From assembly GCA_019117525.1 (NCBI GenBank), contig DWZO01000039.1, positions 1 through 38,864 of the forward strand: 38,864 nucleotides of DNA, in the 5' to 3' direction. Shown piece by piece: positions 1 to 6,694 of this stretch; within the stretch, counting starts at the first letter, position 1; each line of letters starts with the position of its first letter. The notes below the pieces were generated by a model. It was not told the DNA's origin and ran no database searches. It saw only the letters and a list, made by a program, of their open reading frames with translations. Position numbers and translations under genes: made by a program. The stretch comes from Allocoprobacillus merdigallinarum (GTDB taxonomy: Bacteria; Bacillota_I; Bacilli_A; Erysipelotrichales; Coprobacillaceae).

Positions 1-5
1 GTCAT
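1..5 (-). CDS. Start of a divergent gene cut by the window edge
   Basis: On the minus strand an ATG lies at 5-3 and is preceded by GAGGTGAAG (complement of 11-19), a good ribosome binding site five bases away. Only the start codon and two bases are inside the window, so nothing can be said about the product. It diverges from htpG and shares the roughly 280-base spacer with it. Confidence 0.5.
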
Positions 6-67
6 AATATCTTCACCTCGATATAAGTATAGCACTGATGAAAATATCATGTTTTATTTTAAAGGGC

Positions 68-124
68 TTTAACACCGTTTTTATGGAGTTAAAATCAATT
101 ACCAACATTTAACTGAAGTTAAAT
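68..124. repeat. Phased TTTAAC half-sites and an 18-bp palindrome
   Basis: ATTTAACTGAAGTTAAAT at 107-124 is a perfect palindrome. Two more copies of the half-site lie upstream: TTTAAC at 68-73 and GTTAAA at 88-93. The four half-sites begin at 68, 88, 108 and 118, all multiples of ten bases apart, so they would face one side of the helix. This looks like an operator cluster in the spacer between two divergent genes. AT-rich sequence makes chance matches likely, and no regulator is known to me for it. Confidence 0.3.
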
Positions 125-197
125 TTTTTGATAAAAATTATATTAAAAAAGAATATTCAATGTAGTTATTTTTATGAGACGGATAAAAAAAGAAAAA

Positions 198-224
198 TTA
201 GCACATCTGGGTTGACAGTGCTAA
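198..224. promoter_or_regulatory. CIRCE-type HrcA operator 1 (htpG)
   Basis: The site has the exact CIRCE layout of 9-9-9 bases: TTAGCACAT, nine bases, CAGTGCTAA. The consensus arms are TTAGCACTC and GAGTGCTAA, so the left arm matches 7 of 9 and the right arm 8 of 9. It contains the htpG -35 hexamer (212-217), so a bound HrcA repressor would block RNA polymerase. Confidence 0.75.
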
Positions 225-240
225 AGGATAGGTGTAAGAT
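212..240 (+). promoter_or_regulatory. htpG promoter
   Basis: TTGACA at 212-217 is a perfect -35. A 17-base spacer leads to TAAGAT at 235-240 as -10. The -35 lies inside CIRCE 1, and the expected transcript start (about 246-248) lies inside CIRCE 2. Confidence 0.8.
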
Positions 241-244
241 ACTA

Positions 245-271
245 TTAGCACAAAAATAGATAGAGTGCTAA
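245..271. promoter_or_regulatory. CIRCE-type HrcA operator 2 (htpG)
   Basis: TTAGCACAA, nine bases, GAGTGCTAA. The right arm matches the CIRCE consensus fully and the left arm 7 of 9. It covers the predicted transcription start and the leader just ahead of the ribosome binding site, which is the classic CIRCE position. Its centre is 47 bases from that of operator 1. Confidence 0.85.
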
Positions 272-288
272 TAAAAGGAGATGTAAAT

Positions 289-2184
289 ATGGCAGAAAAG
301 AAACAGTTTAAAGCTGAGTCGCAAAGATTATTAGATTTAATGATTAACTCTATTTATACACATAAAGAGATTTTTTTAAGAGAATTGATTTCAAATGCCA
401 GTGATGCTTCAGATAAATTATATTACAAAGCATTGACTGAAAATTTAAATGGTATTTCAAGAGAAGATTTATCTATTCAAATTGTGATCAATAAAGATCA
501 TCGTATGTTATCTATTATAGATCAAGGTATTGGTATGAATGCTGATGAATTAGAAGAACATTTAGGAACGATTGCCAATAGTGGTTCTTTTGAATTTAAA
601 CAGGCATTAGAAAAAGGACAAGATGATGTTGATATTATTGGACAATTTGGTGTTGGATTCTATTCAGCATTTATGGTTGCTCATAAGGTGGAAGTGATTT
701 CTAAAAAGTATGGAGAAGAACAGGCTTATATCTGGGAATCTGATACAAGTGATGGATATACAATCAACGAAATTGATTATCCAAATCATGGAACAAGAAT
801 TAACTTATATTTAAAAGATAACACTGATGATGAAAATTATGACCAATATTTAGATGAATATGAAATTCAAAGATTAGTTAAGAAATATTCTGATTATGTT
901 CATTATCCAATTAAGATGGATATGACAACTTCTAAGAAAAAAGAAGATAGTGATGAGTATGAACAAGTCATTGAAAATAAGACATTAAATTCAATGGTTC
1001 CTTTATGGAAAAGACCTAAAAAGGAAATCACAGAAGAAGATTATAATGAATTCTATAAAGATAAATTTAATGATTTTAGCGATCCATTATGTGTTATGCA
1101 TAACAGTGTAGAAGGAACAATTTCTTATGATTCATTATTATTTATTCCTTCTAAACCGCCAATGAATTACTATTCACAAGATTATGAAAAAGGTTTACAA
1201 CTTTATTCTCGTGGTGTCTTTATTATGGATAAAGCCAGTGAACTTGTTCCTGAACATTTCAGATTTGTGAAAGGTTTAGTGGATTCACAAGATTTATCAT
1301 TAAATATTTCTCGTGAAATGTTACAACATGACCGTCAATTGAAAATCATCGCTGATAAAATTGAAAAACGTATTCAAAGTGAACTTGAAAAAATGTTGAA
1401 GAATGATCGTGAAAAATATGAAGAATTCTTTAAGAACTTTGGATTACAGTTAAAATTTGGTATTTATAACAGCTATGGTATGTTAAAAGATAAATTACAA
1501 GATTTATTGTTATATTATAGTGCCAATGAAAAGAAAATGATAACTTTCAATGAATATGTTGAAAACATGAAAGATGATCAAAAAGAAATCTATTTTGCTA
1601 GTGGCGAAAGCTATGAAAAGATTGATCATTTACCAACAGTAGAAATGGTTAAAGATAAAGGGTTTGATATTCTTTATATGATTGATAATGTAGATGAATT
1701 CTGTATTCAGATGTTAAGAGATTATAAAGAAAAACCATTTAAAAATATCAATCAAGGTGATTTAGATATTGATAGTGAAGAAGAAAAGAAAGAGTTAGAA
1801 AAAGTCAGTGAAGATAATAAAGACTTAATCTCAACTCTTAAAGATGCATTGAAAGATAAAGTTCAAGATGTCAAAGTGTCTTCACGTTTAAAAACACATC
1901 CTGTTTGTTTGGTAAGTAGCGAAGGTGTTTCTTTTGAAATGGAAAAAGTTCTCAATCAAATGCCTGATGGACAAAATATCAAAGCAGGAAGAATTTTAGA
2001 AATTAATCCAAATCATGCAATCTTTACAGCTTTACAATCTTTATTTGAAAAAGATAAAGATAAAATTAATGATTATGCATCATTGTTATATGATCAGGCT
2101 TTATTAATTGAAGGATTTAGTATTGATGATCCTGTTGAATTTTCTAATAAGGTTTGTCAATTAATGGTAGATGCAAATAAATAA
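289..2184 (+). CDS. htpG: Molecular chaperone HtpG (Hsp90 family)
   Basis: 631-residue ATP-dependent cytosolic chaperone. The N-terminal GHKL ATPase shows E32, N36 and D39 in the ELISNASDASD helix, D78 in DQGIGM, and the GQFGVGFYSAF lid motif near residue 120. The middle domain carries SREMLQ with the catalytic-loop arginine, and a dimerisation domain follows. Length fits bacterial HtpG. I start at ATG 289 because AAAAGGAG (273-280) sits eight bases upstream; a longer frame from GTG 265 would begin inside the CIRCE operator. The two operators predict control by HrcA, unlike B. subtilis, where htpG is known not to use CIRCE. A terminator follows directly. Confidence 0.97.
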   Translation: MAEKKQFKAESQRLLDLMINSIYTHKEIFLRELISNASDASDKLYYKALTENLNGISREDLSIQIVINKDHRMLSIIDQGIGMNADELEEHLGTIANSGSFEFKQALEKGQDDVDIIGQFGVGFYSAFMVAHKVEVISKKYGEEQAYIWESDTSDGYTINEIDYPNHGTRINLYLKDNTDDENYDQYLDEYEIQRLVKKYSDYVHYPIKMDMTTSKKKEDSDEYEQVIENKTLNSMVPLWKRPKKEITEEDYNEFYKDKFNDFSDPLCVMHNSVEGTISYDSLLFIPSKPPMNYYSQDYEKGLQLYSRGVFIMDKASELVPEHFRFVKGLVDSQDLSLNISREMLQHDRQLKIIADKIEKRIQSELEKMLKNDREKYEEFFKNFGLQLKFGIYNSYGMLKDKLQDLLLYYSANEKKMITFNEYVENMKDDQKEIYFASGESYEKIDHLPTVEMVKDKGFDILYMIDNVDEFCIQMLRDYKEKPFKNINQGDLDIDSEEEKKELEKVSEDNKDLISTLKDALKDKVQDVKVSSRLKTHPVCLVSSEGVSFEMEKVLNQMPDGQNIKAGRILEINPNHAIFTALQSLFEKDKDKINDYASLLYDQALLIEGFSIDDPVEFSNKVCQLMVDANK

Positions 2185-2194
2185 GTCATTGGAG

Positions 2195-2223
2195 GAAACG
2201 GTTTTGATAAATCGTTTCTTTTT
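2195..2223 (+). terminator. htpG terminator
   Basis: A ten-base-pair stem with one G-T pair (2195-2204 with 2209-2218), a TGAT loop and a run of five T. It begins eleven bases after the htpG stop. The -35 of the next promoter lies in its loop and 3' arm. Confidence 0.8.
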
Positions 2224-2233
2224 ATGTTATAAT
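2204..2233 (+). promoter_or_regulatory. Promoter of the lipoprotein gene
   Basis: TTGATA at 2204-2209, an 18-base spacer and TATAAT at 2228-2233, with the extended -10 TG at 2225-2226. It overlaps the htpG terminator, so the gene has its own transcript. Confidence 0.7.
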
Positions 2234-2251
2234 AGATTTGGGTGAGGAATT

Positions 2252-3181
2252 ATGATAAAAAAGGGTATTTCTATAATGATTATAAGTTGTTTATTGATAC
2301 TGATAACAGGTTGTCAATCTCAAGACAAATCTCAACAAACAAATCTAACGCAATATCGTTTTGCAGGTTATTATGATTGGTTTTTAGGAAAAGAGGAATA
2401 TGAAGATTTTATGACATATGTCTCTAATGATCAATCTTTAAAGATTGATTCTCAATATGGTGAAAAGATTTATCGAGATGGTGAATACCTGATTATAGAA
2501 GCAACTGATGAACAAAAACAAGCACTGATCAATCAAAATAAGCAGCTTATTGAACAGGCTGCAGAAGAATTTATGAAAATGGGAGAAGATTACCAGATGG
2601 ATTATAGTGATGATTATTCGTCTATGACAATTTGGATTGACCAGGAACATTTTGTAGATATTTTTTCAAGTGAAGCTTTTCAAGTAGGTGGGAACATGCT
2701 TGGCATTATAAGTCTTGTTACAGCAAGTCGTGTATTGACAACGGGAGATTGTGATAGTGCTGTTGAAATTCATATTATTAATTTAGATAGTGACTATCAG
2801 GTTGCAGAAGCTATTTTTCCGTATGAATCTATTCAGATCACTTCTCAAGATTGGCTGACAAGTCAACAAAATGATGTGACTGACTCTTCAAAATTGGAAG
2901 GTTATTCAAGAGTTTTAGCAACAGTCATTGAAAAAAATGACAATCAGATATTTTTCAAGCCTGAATCAACATCATCTGATTATCAAAAAGATGAAAAGCT
3001 ATGCTTGTGTTTAGATAGTGTTTATGGAGAAGATGTTTTTATGCCTTATCAGTTATCTAAAGGTGATCAAGTCTATTTAACATTGAATGGAAATTATGCT
3101 CTTCATGATGATGGTGATGAAATCCCTGATATTGCTCCAATGGCAATCATTCCTATACAATATATAGATGATGCTATGTAA
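2252..3181 (+). CDS. Lipoprotein of unknown function
   Basis: 309 residues. Residues 1-20 form a lipoprotein signal peptide with lipobox LITGC, so C21 should be lipidated and the protein anchored outside the membrane. The mature part is acidic and rich in D, Q, Y and S, with no family motif I recognise. The segment around residues 215-300 (KNDNQIFFKPE..., LSKGDQVYLTLNG) looks like a small beta domain. The start has GGTGAGG at 2241-2247. It is transcribed from its own promoter and is followed by the nitroreductase promoter, so it seems monocistronic. The 70-codon frame on the other strand inside it is a shadow. Confidence 0.85.
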   Translation: MIKKGISIMIISCLLILITGCQSQDKSQQTNLTQYRFAGYYDWFLGKEEYEDFMTYVSNDQSLKIDSQYGEKIYRDGEYLIIEATDEQKQALINQNKQLIEQAAEEFMKMGEDYQMDYSDDYSSMTIWIDQEHFVDIFSSEAFQVGGNMLGIISLVTASRVLTTGDCDSAVEIHIINLDSDYQVAEAIFPYESIQITSQDWLTSQQNDVTDSSKLEGYSRVLATVIEKNDNQIFFKPESTSSDYQKDEKLCLCLDSVYGEDVFMPYQLSKGDQVYLTLNGNYALHDDGDEIPDIAPMAIIPIQYIDDAM

Positions 3182-3187
3182 CTTTAT

Positions 3188-3216
3188 TTGCAAATCGGAT
3201 TCATCAAGATTATAAT
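3188..3216 (+). promoter_or_regulatory. Nitroreductase promoter
   Basis: TTGCAA at 3188-3193, 17 bases, TATAAT at 3211-3216. It begins seven bases after the lipoprotein stop. It rules out a translation start upstream of about 3220. Confidence 0.7.
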
Positions 3217-3235
3217 AAGGATAGGTGATGAAAAC

Positions 3236-3772
3236 ATGGAATTAGATGAAGTTTTGAATAAAAGAAAAAGTATAAGAAGACAATATCTGTCAAAAGAAGT
3301 TGATGATGAGGTGATTCGTCAGGTTATTGAAGCGGCGATTTTAGCGCCTTCATGGAAGAACTCACAGGTGACACGTTATTATATTGCTAAATCAAAAGAA
3401 GCTTTACAGCAGGTGAAGAATGCTTTGCCAGAATTCAATCAGGAAAATGTTGGTCAAGCTCCTGTTTTAATCGTTTCCACGATTGTTTTGAATCGCTCTG
3501 GTTATAATAAAGATGGTACACCAACGAATGAACTTGGCAATGGATGGGGATATTATGATTGTGGTATGCATAATATGAACCTTTTGTTGAAGGCGACAGA
3601 ATTAGGATTATCTACGTTGGTTATGGGTATTCGTGATGAACAGAAAATAAAGGAAATATTTGCGGTTCCTGATAATCAATCTGTTGTCAGTGTTATCGCT
3701 TTAGGTTATAGTGATATGGAAATTGAAAGACCACAACGTAAAACATTTGAAGATATAACTGTAATGAAATGA
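3236..3772 (+). CDS. Nitroreductase family protein
   Basis: 178-residue FMN-dependent oxidoreductase of the nitroreductase fold. The opening KRKSIRRQ (residues 9-16) is the usual FMN-phosphate-binding start, followed by ILAPSWKNSQ and, near the C-terminus, a VSVIALGY segment typical of the family. The substrate cannot be told. I start at ATG 3236, with GGTGAT at 3224-3229; a longer frame from TTG 3188 would begin at the -35 of its own promoter. The next gene overlaps or abuts its stop codon, so the two are probably co-transcribed. Confidence 0.88.
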   Translation: MELDEVLNKRKSIRRQYLSKEVDDEVIRQVIEAAILAPSWKNSQVTRYYIAKSKEALQQVKNALPEFNQENVGQAPVLIVSTIVLNRSGYNKDGTPTNELGNGWGYYDCGMHNMNLLLKATELGLSTLVMGIRDEQKIKEIFAVPDNQSVVSVIALGYSDMEIERPQRKTFEDITVMK

Positions 3773-3780
3773 GGAAAGAT

Positions 3781-4014
3781 ATGATAGTTTTATATATTAT
3801 TGGTGGATTTGTTTGTTTATTATTGGCTATATATGTATTAGATCGTAGAGAAAAAATGTCAAAAAAGATTAAACAAATCAAAGAACAAAAACAAGAAATT
3901 CAAGAACTGAATAATCAATTAGATGAGATTCAATACCAACTTGATTTGATGGATGACTCTATTCAAAAGGCTCATGATATAAGTTCACAAATTTTATTTT
4001 ATATGAAAAAATAA
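3781..4014 (+). CDS. Small membrane protein with a coiled coil
   Basis: 77 residues. One N-terminal transmembrane helix (about residues 2-19, IVLYIIGGFVCLLLAIYV) is followed by a charged heptad-rich stretch (about residues 25-60, rich in K, Q, E, L, I) that should form a coiled coil facing the cytoplasm. I do not recognise a family. GAGGAAAG at 3771-3778 favours ATG 3781; a frame starting at ATG 3769 overlaps the nitroreductase stop as ATGA and is possible but has no ribosome binding site. Likely the second gene of the nitroreductase transcript. A weak A/T hairpin follows, with no convincing terminator. Confidence 0.7.
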   Translation: MIVLYIIGGFVCLLLAIYVLDRREKMSKKIKQIKEQKQEIQELNNQLDEIQYQLDLMDDSIQKAHDISSQILFYMKK

Positions 4015-4106
4015 AATGATTTTTTGTGAATATAATAAAATAATGATAGCTTTTATAGTAAAATTCAAAATATAATGATTTATATAAATAAAAAGTAAAA
4101 AAAGTG

Positions 4107-4134
4107 TTGACATGTTTATGCAAATGCATATAAT
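4107..4134 (+). promoter_or_regulatory. Promoter of the T-box / amino acid transporter operon
   Basis: TTGACA at 4107-4112, 16 bases, TATAAT at 4129-4134: both hexamers are perfect. The transcript would begin near 4141, just before the T-box leader. Confidence 0.85.
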
Positions 4135-4149
4135 AAAAGCATATAAAAA

Positions 4150-4375
4150 AATTCGATGAAAAAGAGAGTAGTTTAAACAAATATCAAGCGAGCTGATGTT
4201 GGTGTGAGATCAGTATAGGCGTTTAAATGAACCGCACTTTGGAGAACGATGCTTGAAAGAAGTAGGGTATCGAGTGAATCTGCTTTAAGGATAGAGGTGG
4301 ATATATCTTTGACATATCAAAAAGAGTGGTACCGCGATGATTTCGTCTCTTAGTTCAACTAAGAGACGTTTTTTT
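4150..4375 (+). promoter_or_regulatory. T-box riboswitch, best specifier CGC (Arg)
   Basis: All landmarks are visible. Loop E strands are AGTA (4167-4170) and GAA (4229-4231), joined by the helix 4171-4178 with 4221-4228. The distal stem contains GGTGTGAG. The T-box core AGAGTGGTACCGCG is at 4323-4336, and a terminator follows at 4344-4375. Aligned on the shared ACTTTGGAG with the tyrS leader (TAC before it), the specifier is CGC at 4233-4235, arginine. Counting from GAA instead gives CCG (Pro), but then the conserved purine after the codon is lost. The TGGT bulge expects discriminator A. Uncharged tRNA should allow read-through into the transporter operon. Confidence 0.9.
4344..4375 (+). terminator. 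T-box attenuator terminator (transporter operon)
   Basis: Perfect 11-base-pair stem (4344-4354 with 4358-4368), a three-base loop and seven T. The CTCT in its 5' arm can pair instead with AGAG of the T-box core to form the antiterminator. Confidence 0.9.
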
Positions 4376-4400
4376 ATACAAAGGGGGGGAATTGATTTTG

Positions 4401-4424
4401 ATGAGGATGAGTTTACGGCGATGA
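4401..4424 (+). CDS. Possible Arg-codon leader peptide (MRMSLRR)
   Basis: A seven-codon frame, ATG AGG ATG AGT TTA CGG CGA stop, lies between the T-box terminator and the binding-protein gene. AGGGGGGG at 4382-4389 is 11 bases upstream. Three of seven codons encode arginine and use AGG, CGG and CGA. Directly upstream TTGATTTT (4392-4399) can pair with AAAATCA at 4431-4437 or AAAATCAA at 4457-4464, the latter close to the next ribosome binding site. This could be a second arginine sensor by translation; it could also be chance in so short a frame. Confidence 0.3.
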   Translation: MRMSLRR

Positions 4425-4487
4425 TTGATTAAAATCACAGAAGCTATAAAATAAATAAAATCAAAAAAGAAAGAAGAGGGAATGAAA

Positions 4488-5270
4488 ATGAAAAAATTAT
4501 TTAAAGGATTATTAGTTGCCGCTATGGCATTAACAATGACTGCATGTGGAGGAAATGATGCATCTACTGCTGATAACACAAGTGATAAAGAAGTCGTAGA
4601 AATTAATATTGCTGTATCACCAGATTATGCACCTTATGAATCATTAGATACTGAAGGTAATATTATTGGATTTGATCCAGATATGATTGCTTTGTTTCCA
4701 AGTTATTTAAATGATGAAAATACAGAATATAAATTTGTATGGCATCAAATGTCTTTTGAAAATATCGTGACTCAAGTTCAAAATGGACAAGTAGATCTAG
4801 GAGTATCTGGATTTACATATGATGAAAGCAGAAAAGTAGAATGGTCTAAACCATATACTGCAACTGCACAGGTTGCTGTTGTGAATAAAGATTCTGATAT
4901 TAAAACAGTCGATGATCTTGAAGGTAAAGTCATTGCTGCTCAAAGTGGAGCAACTGGAGAAAAAGCTGCAAAATCAATTAAAAATGCTCAAGTTGTTTCA
5001 GTATCAAATGTTCAAGAAATCTTTAGTGCTTTAACAAGTAAACAGTATGATGCTGTTGTTGTAGACTTAGCTGTTGCTCAGAATTATGTCAAAGAACAAG
5101 GATTCGTTATGTTAGATGAATCATTATTAGATGAAGAAAACTATATCATTGCTAAAGAAGGAAATACTGAAATGATTGATTTGGTTAATAAATGTTTAGA
5201 TCAATTCTTAGCAAGTGATGATTATGGAACTTTATGCGAAAAATATGGTTTAAAACAATTAGAAAATTAA
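4488..5270 (+). CDS. Amino acid ABC transporter, substrate-binding lipoprotein
   Basis: 260-residue family 3 solute-binding protein (polar amino acid uptake). Residues 1-19 are a signal peptide ending in the lipobox MTAC, so C20 is the lipid anchor. The body has the family hallmarks VSPDYAPYESLD, GFDPDMI, DLGVSGFTYDESRK (the ligand-binding loop with R) and a second-lobe VIAAQSGATGEKAA. The lipobox and the downstream membrane genes make it an importer. Arginine is the suggested ligand from the leader upstream. AGAGGG (4475-4480) is seven bases from ATG 4488; ATG 4482 is in frame but too close. First gene of a four-gene operon. Confidence 0.93.
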   Translation: MKKLFKGLLVAAMALTMTACGGNDASTADNTSDKEVVEINIAVSPDYAPYESLDTEGNIIGFDPDMIALFPSYLNDENTEYKFVWHQMSFENIVTQVQNGQVDLGVSGFTYDESRKVEWSKPYTATAQVAVVNKDSDIKTVDDLEGKVIAAQSGATGEKAAKSIKNAQVVSVSNVQEIFSALTSKQYDAVVVDLAVAQNYVKEQGFVMLDESLLDEENYIIAKEGNTEMIDLVNKCLDQFLASDDYGTLCEKYGLKQLEN

Positions 5271-5286
5271 AAATGAGAGGGGATAG

Positions 5287-5973
5287 ATGATGTTTACTGC
5301 CTTTTGGGATATTCTGACTGTTGATAATTTAATTTATCTTTTTAAAGGGGCTATGGTTGCTTTAAGTATGGCAGCTCTATCCCTTTTAATTGGATTGATT
5401 TTTGGTATATTAGGTGCGTCAGCTAAAATATCTAAAAATAGATTTTTAAGAATATTGGGAAATATATATGTAGAAGTAATCCGTGGAACACCTATGTTAT
5501 TACAGATTATGTTGATTTTTAATGTTGTTCCTATCATCATTACTCAAATAACAGGAAATGTTTTTAGAATGGATTATTTTCTCATAGGTGTTGTCGCTAT
5601 GAGTATTAATAGTGGTGCCTATACAACAGAACTTATCAGAAGTGGTATTAACGGTGTGGATAAAGGACAATGGGAAGCTTGTGAAACATTAGGTTTATCT
5701 AGATGGCAGACAATGCGTCTTGTTATTTTGCCACAGGCTTTTAAAAGAATAATTCCACCTTTAATTAGTGAGTTTATTACTTTGATTAAAGATTCATCAT
5801 TAGTTAGTGTAATTGGTGCAGTTGAATTGTTAAATTCAGCAAGAGTTTTAGGGAATCAGTATTATGAATTTATGTCTCCTTATTGTATTGCTGGTGTTTA
5901 TTATCTGATAATGACATTAACAATTTCATACTTTGCAAAAAAATTAGAAAGGAAGTTGGCTGTCAGTGATTAA
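5287..5973 (+). CDS. Amino acid ABC transporter permease
   Basis: 228-residue HisM/GlnP-type inner-membrane subunit with about five transmembrane helices. The conserved EAA loop (about residues 130-149: EACETLGLSRWQTMRLVILP), which docks to the ATPase, is intact, as is VEVIRGTPMLLQ near residue 62-73. It should form a dimer with two copies of the ATPase. GAGAGGGG (5275-5282) precedes two adjacent ATGs (5287 and 5290); either may be used. It overlaps the ATPase gene by eight bases, implying translational coupling. Confidence 0.95.
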   Translation: MMFTAFWDILTVDNLIYLFKGAMVALSMAALSLLIGLIFGILGASAKISKNRFLRILGNIYVEVIRGTPMLLQIMLIFNVVPIIITQITGNVFRMDYFLIGVVAMSINSGAYTTELIRSGINGVDKGQWEACETLGLSRWQTMRLVILPQAFKRIIPPLISEFITLIKDSSLVSVIGAVELLNSARVLGNQYYEFMSPYCIAGVYYLIMTLTISYFAKKLERKLAVSD

Positions 5974-6694
5974 AGTAGAAAATCTAGTGAAACAATTTAA
6001 GGATTTAAAAGCTGTTAATGATGTTTCCTTAGACATAAAAAAAGGTGAGATTGTTTGTTTGATTGGTCCTTCTGGTTCTGGGAAAAGTACAGTTTTAAGA
6101 TGTATTAATGGATTAGAAAAACCAGAAAGTGGACATATTTATGTGAATGATCAATTGCTTGATGAAAAAGATCCAGAAACTTATAAAAAATTAAGAAGTT
6201 TAATGGGATTTGTCTTTCAGCATTTTAATTTATTCCCAAATATGACAGTTTTAGAAAATCTGACTTTAGCACCTATTCAGGTTATGAAAAAAAGCAAAGA
6301 TGAAGCTGAACAAATAGCTTGCCAATATTTAGAAAGAGTAGGTCTTCTTGATAAAAAAGATGAATATCCAAATAAATTATCAGGTGGGCAAAAACAAAGG
6401 GTTGCGATAGCAAGAAGTTTATGCATGAATCCACAAATCATGTTATTTGATGAACCTACAAGTGCTTTGGATCCAGAAATGGTTATTGAAGTTTTGGAAG
6501 TTATGCAGGAATTGGCTAATGAAGGAATGACAATGGTTGTTGTGACACACGAAATGGGATTTGCTAGAACGGTAGCAGATCGTGTTATCTTTTTAGAGGA
6601 TGGCAAAATTGTTGAAGAAAATACGGCTGAAGAATTCTTTAGAAATCCTAAAACACAAAGAGCACAGGATTTCTTAAATAAGGTTATGCATTAA
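5966..6694 (+). CDS. Amino acid ABC transporter ATP-binding protein
   Basis: 242-residue ATPase of the GlnQ/HisP type. Walker A GPSGSGKST at 34-42, Q-loop Q85, signature LSGGQ at 138-142, Walker B ending IMLFDEP with E163, D-loop SALD, and switch histidine H195 are all present, so it is expected to be active. The start is GTG 5966, eight bases inside the permease gene, with AAAGGAAG (5948-5955) upstream. The aminotransferase ATG overlaps its stop by one base. Confidence 0.96.
   Translation: MIKVENLVKQFKDLKAVNDVSLDIKKGEIVCLIGPSGSGKSTVLRCINGLEKPESGHIYVNDQLLDEKDPETYKKLRSLMGFVFQHFNLFPNMTVLENLTLAPIQVMKKSKDEAEQIACQYLERVGLLDKKDEYPNKLSGGQKQRVAIARSLCMNPQIMLFDEPTSALDPEMVIEVLEVMQELANEGMTMVVVTHEMGFARTVADRVIFLEDGKIVEENTAEEFFRNPKTQRAQDFLNKVMH

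Noticed and set aside
107..129. Palindrome plus T run as a terminator
   Set aside because: The stem is almost all A-T with a two-base centre, which is too weak; an operator reading is more likely.
265..288. GTG start for htpG eight codons upstream
   Set aside because: It lies inside the CIRCE operator and the ribosome binding site serves ATG 289.
6277..6606. 109-codon frame opposite the ABC ATPase gene
   Set aside because: Antisense to Walker B and signature motifs of a clear gene; no start signals.
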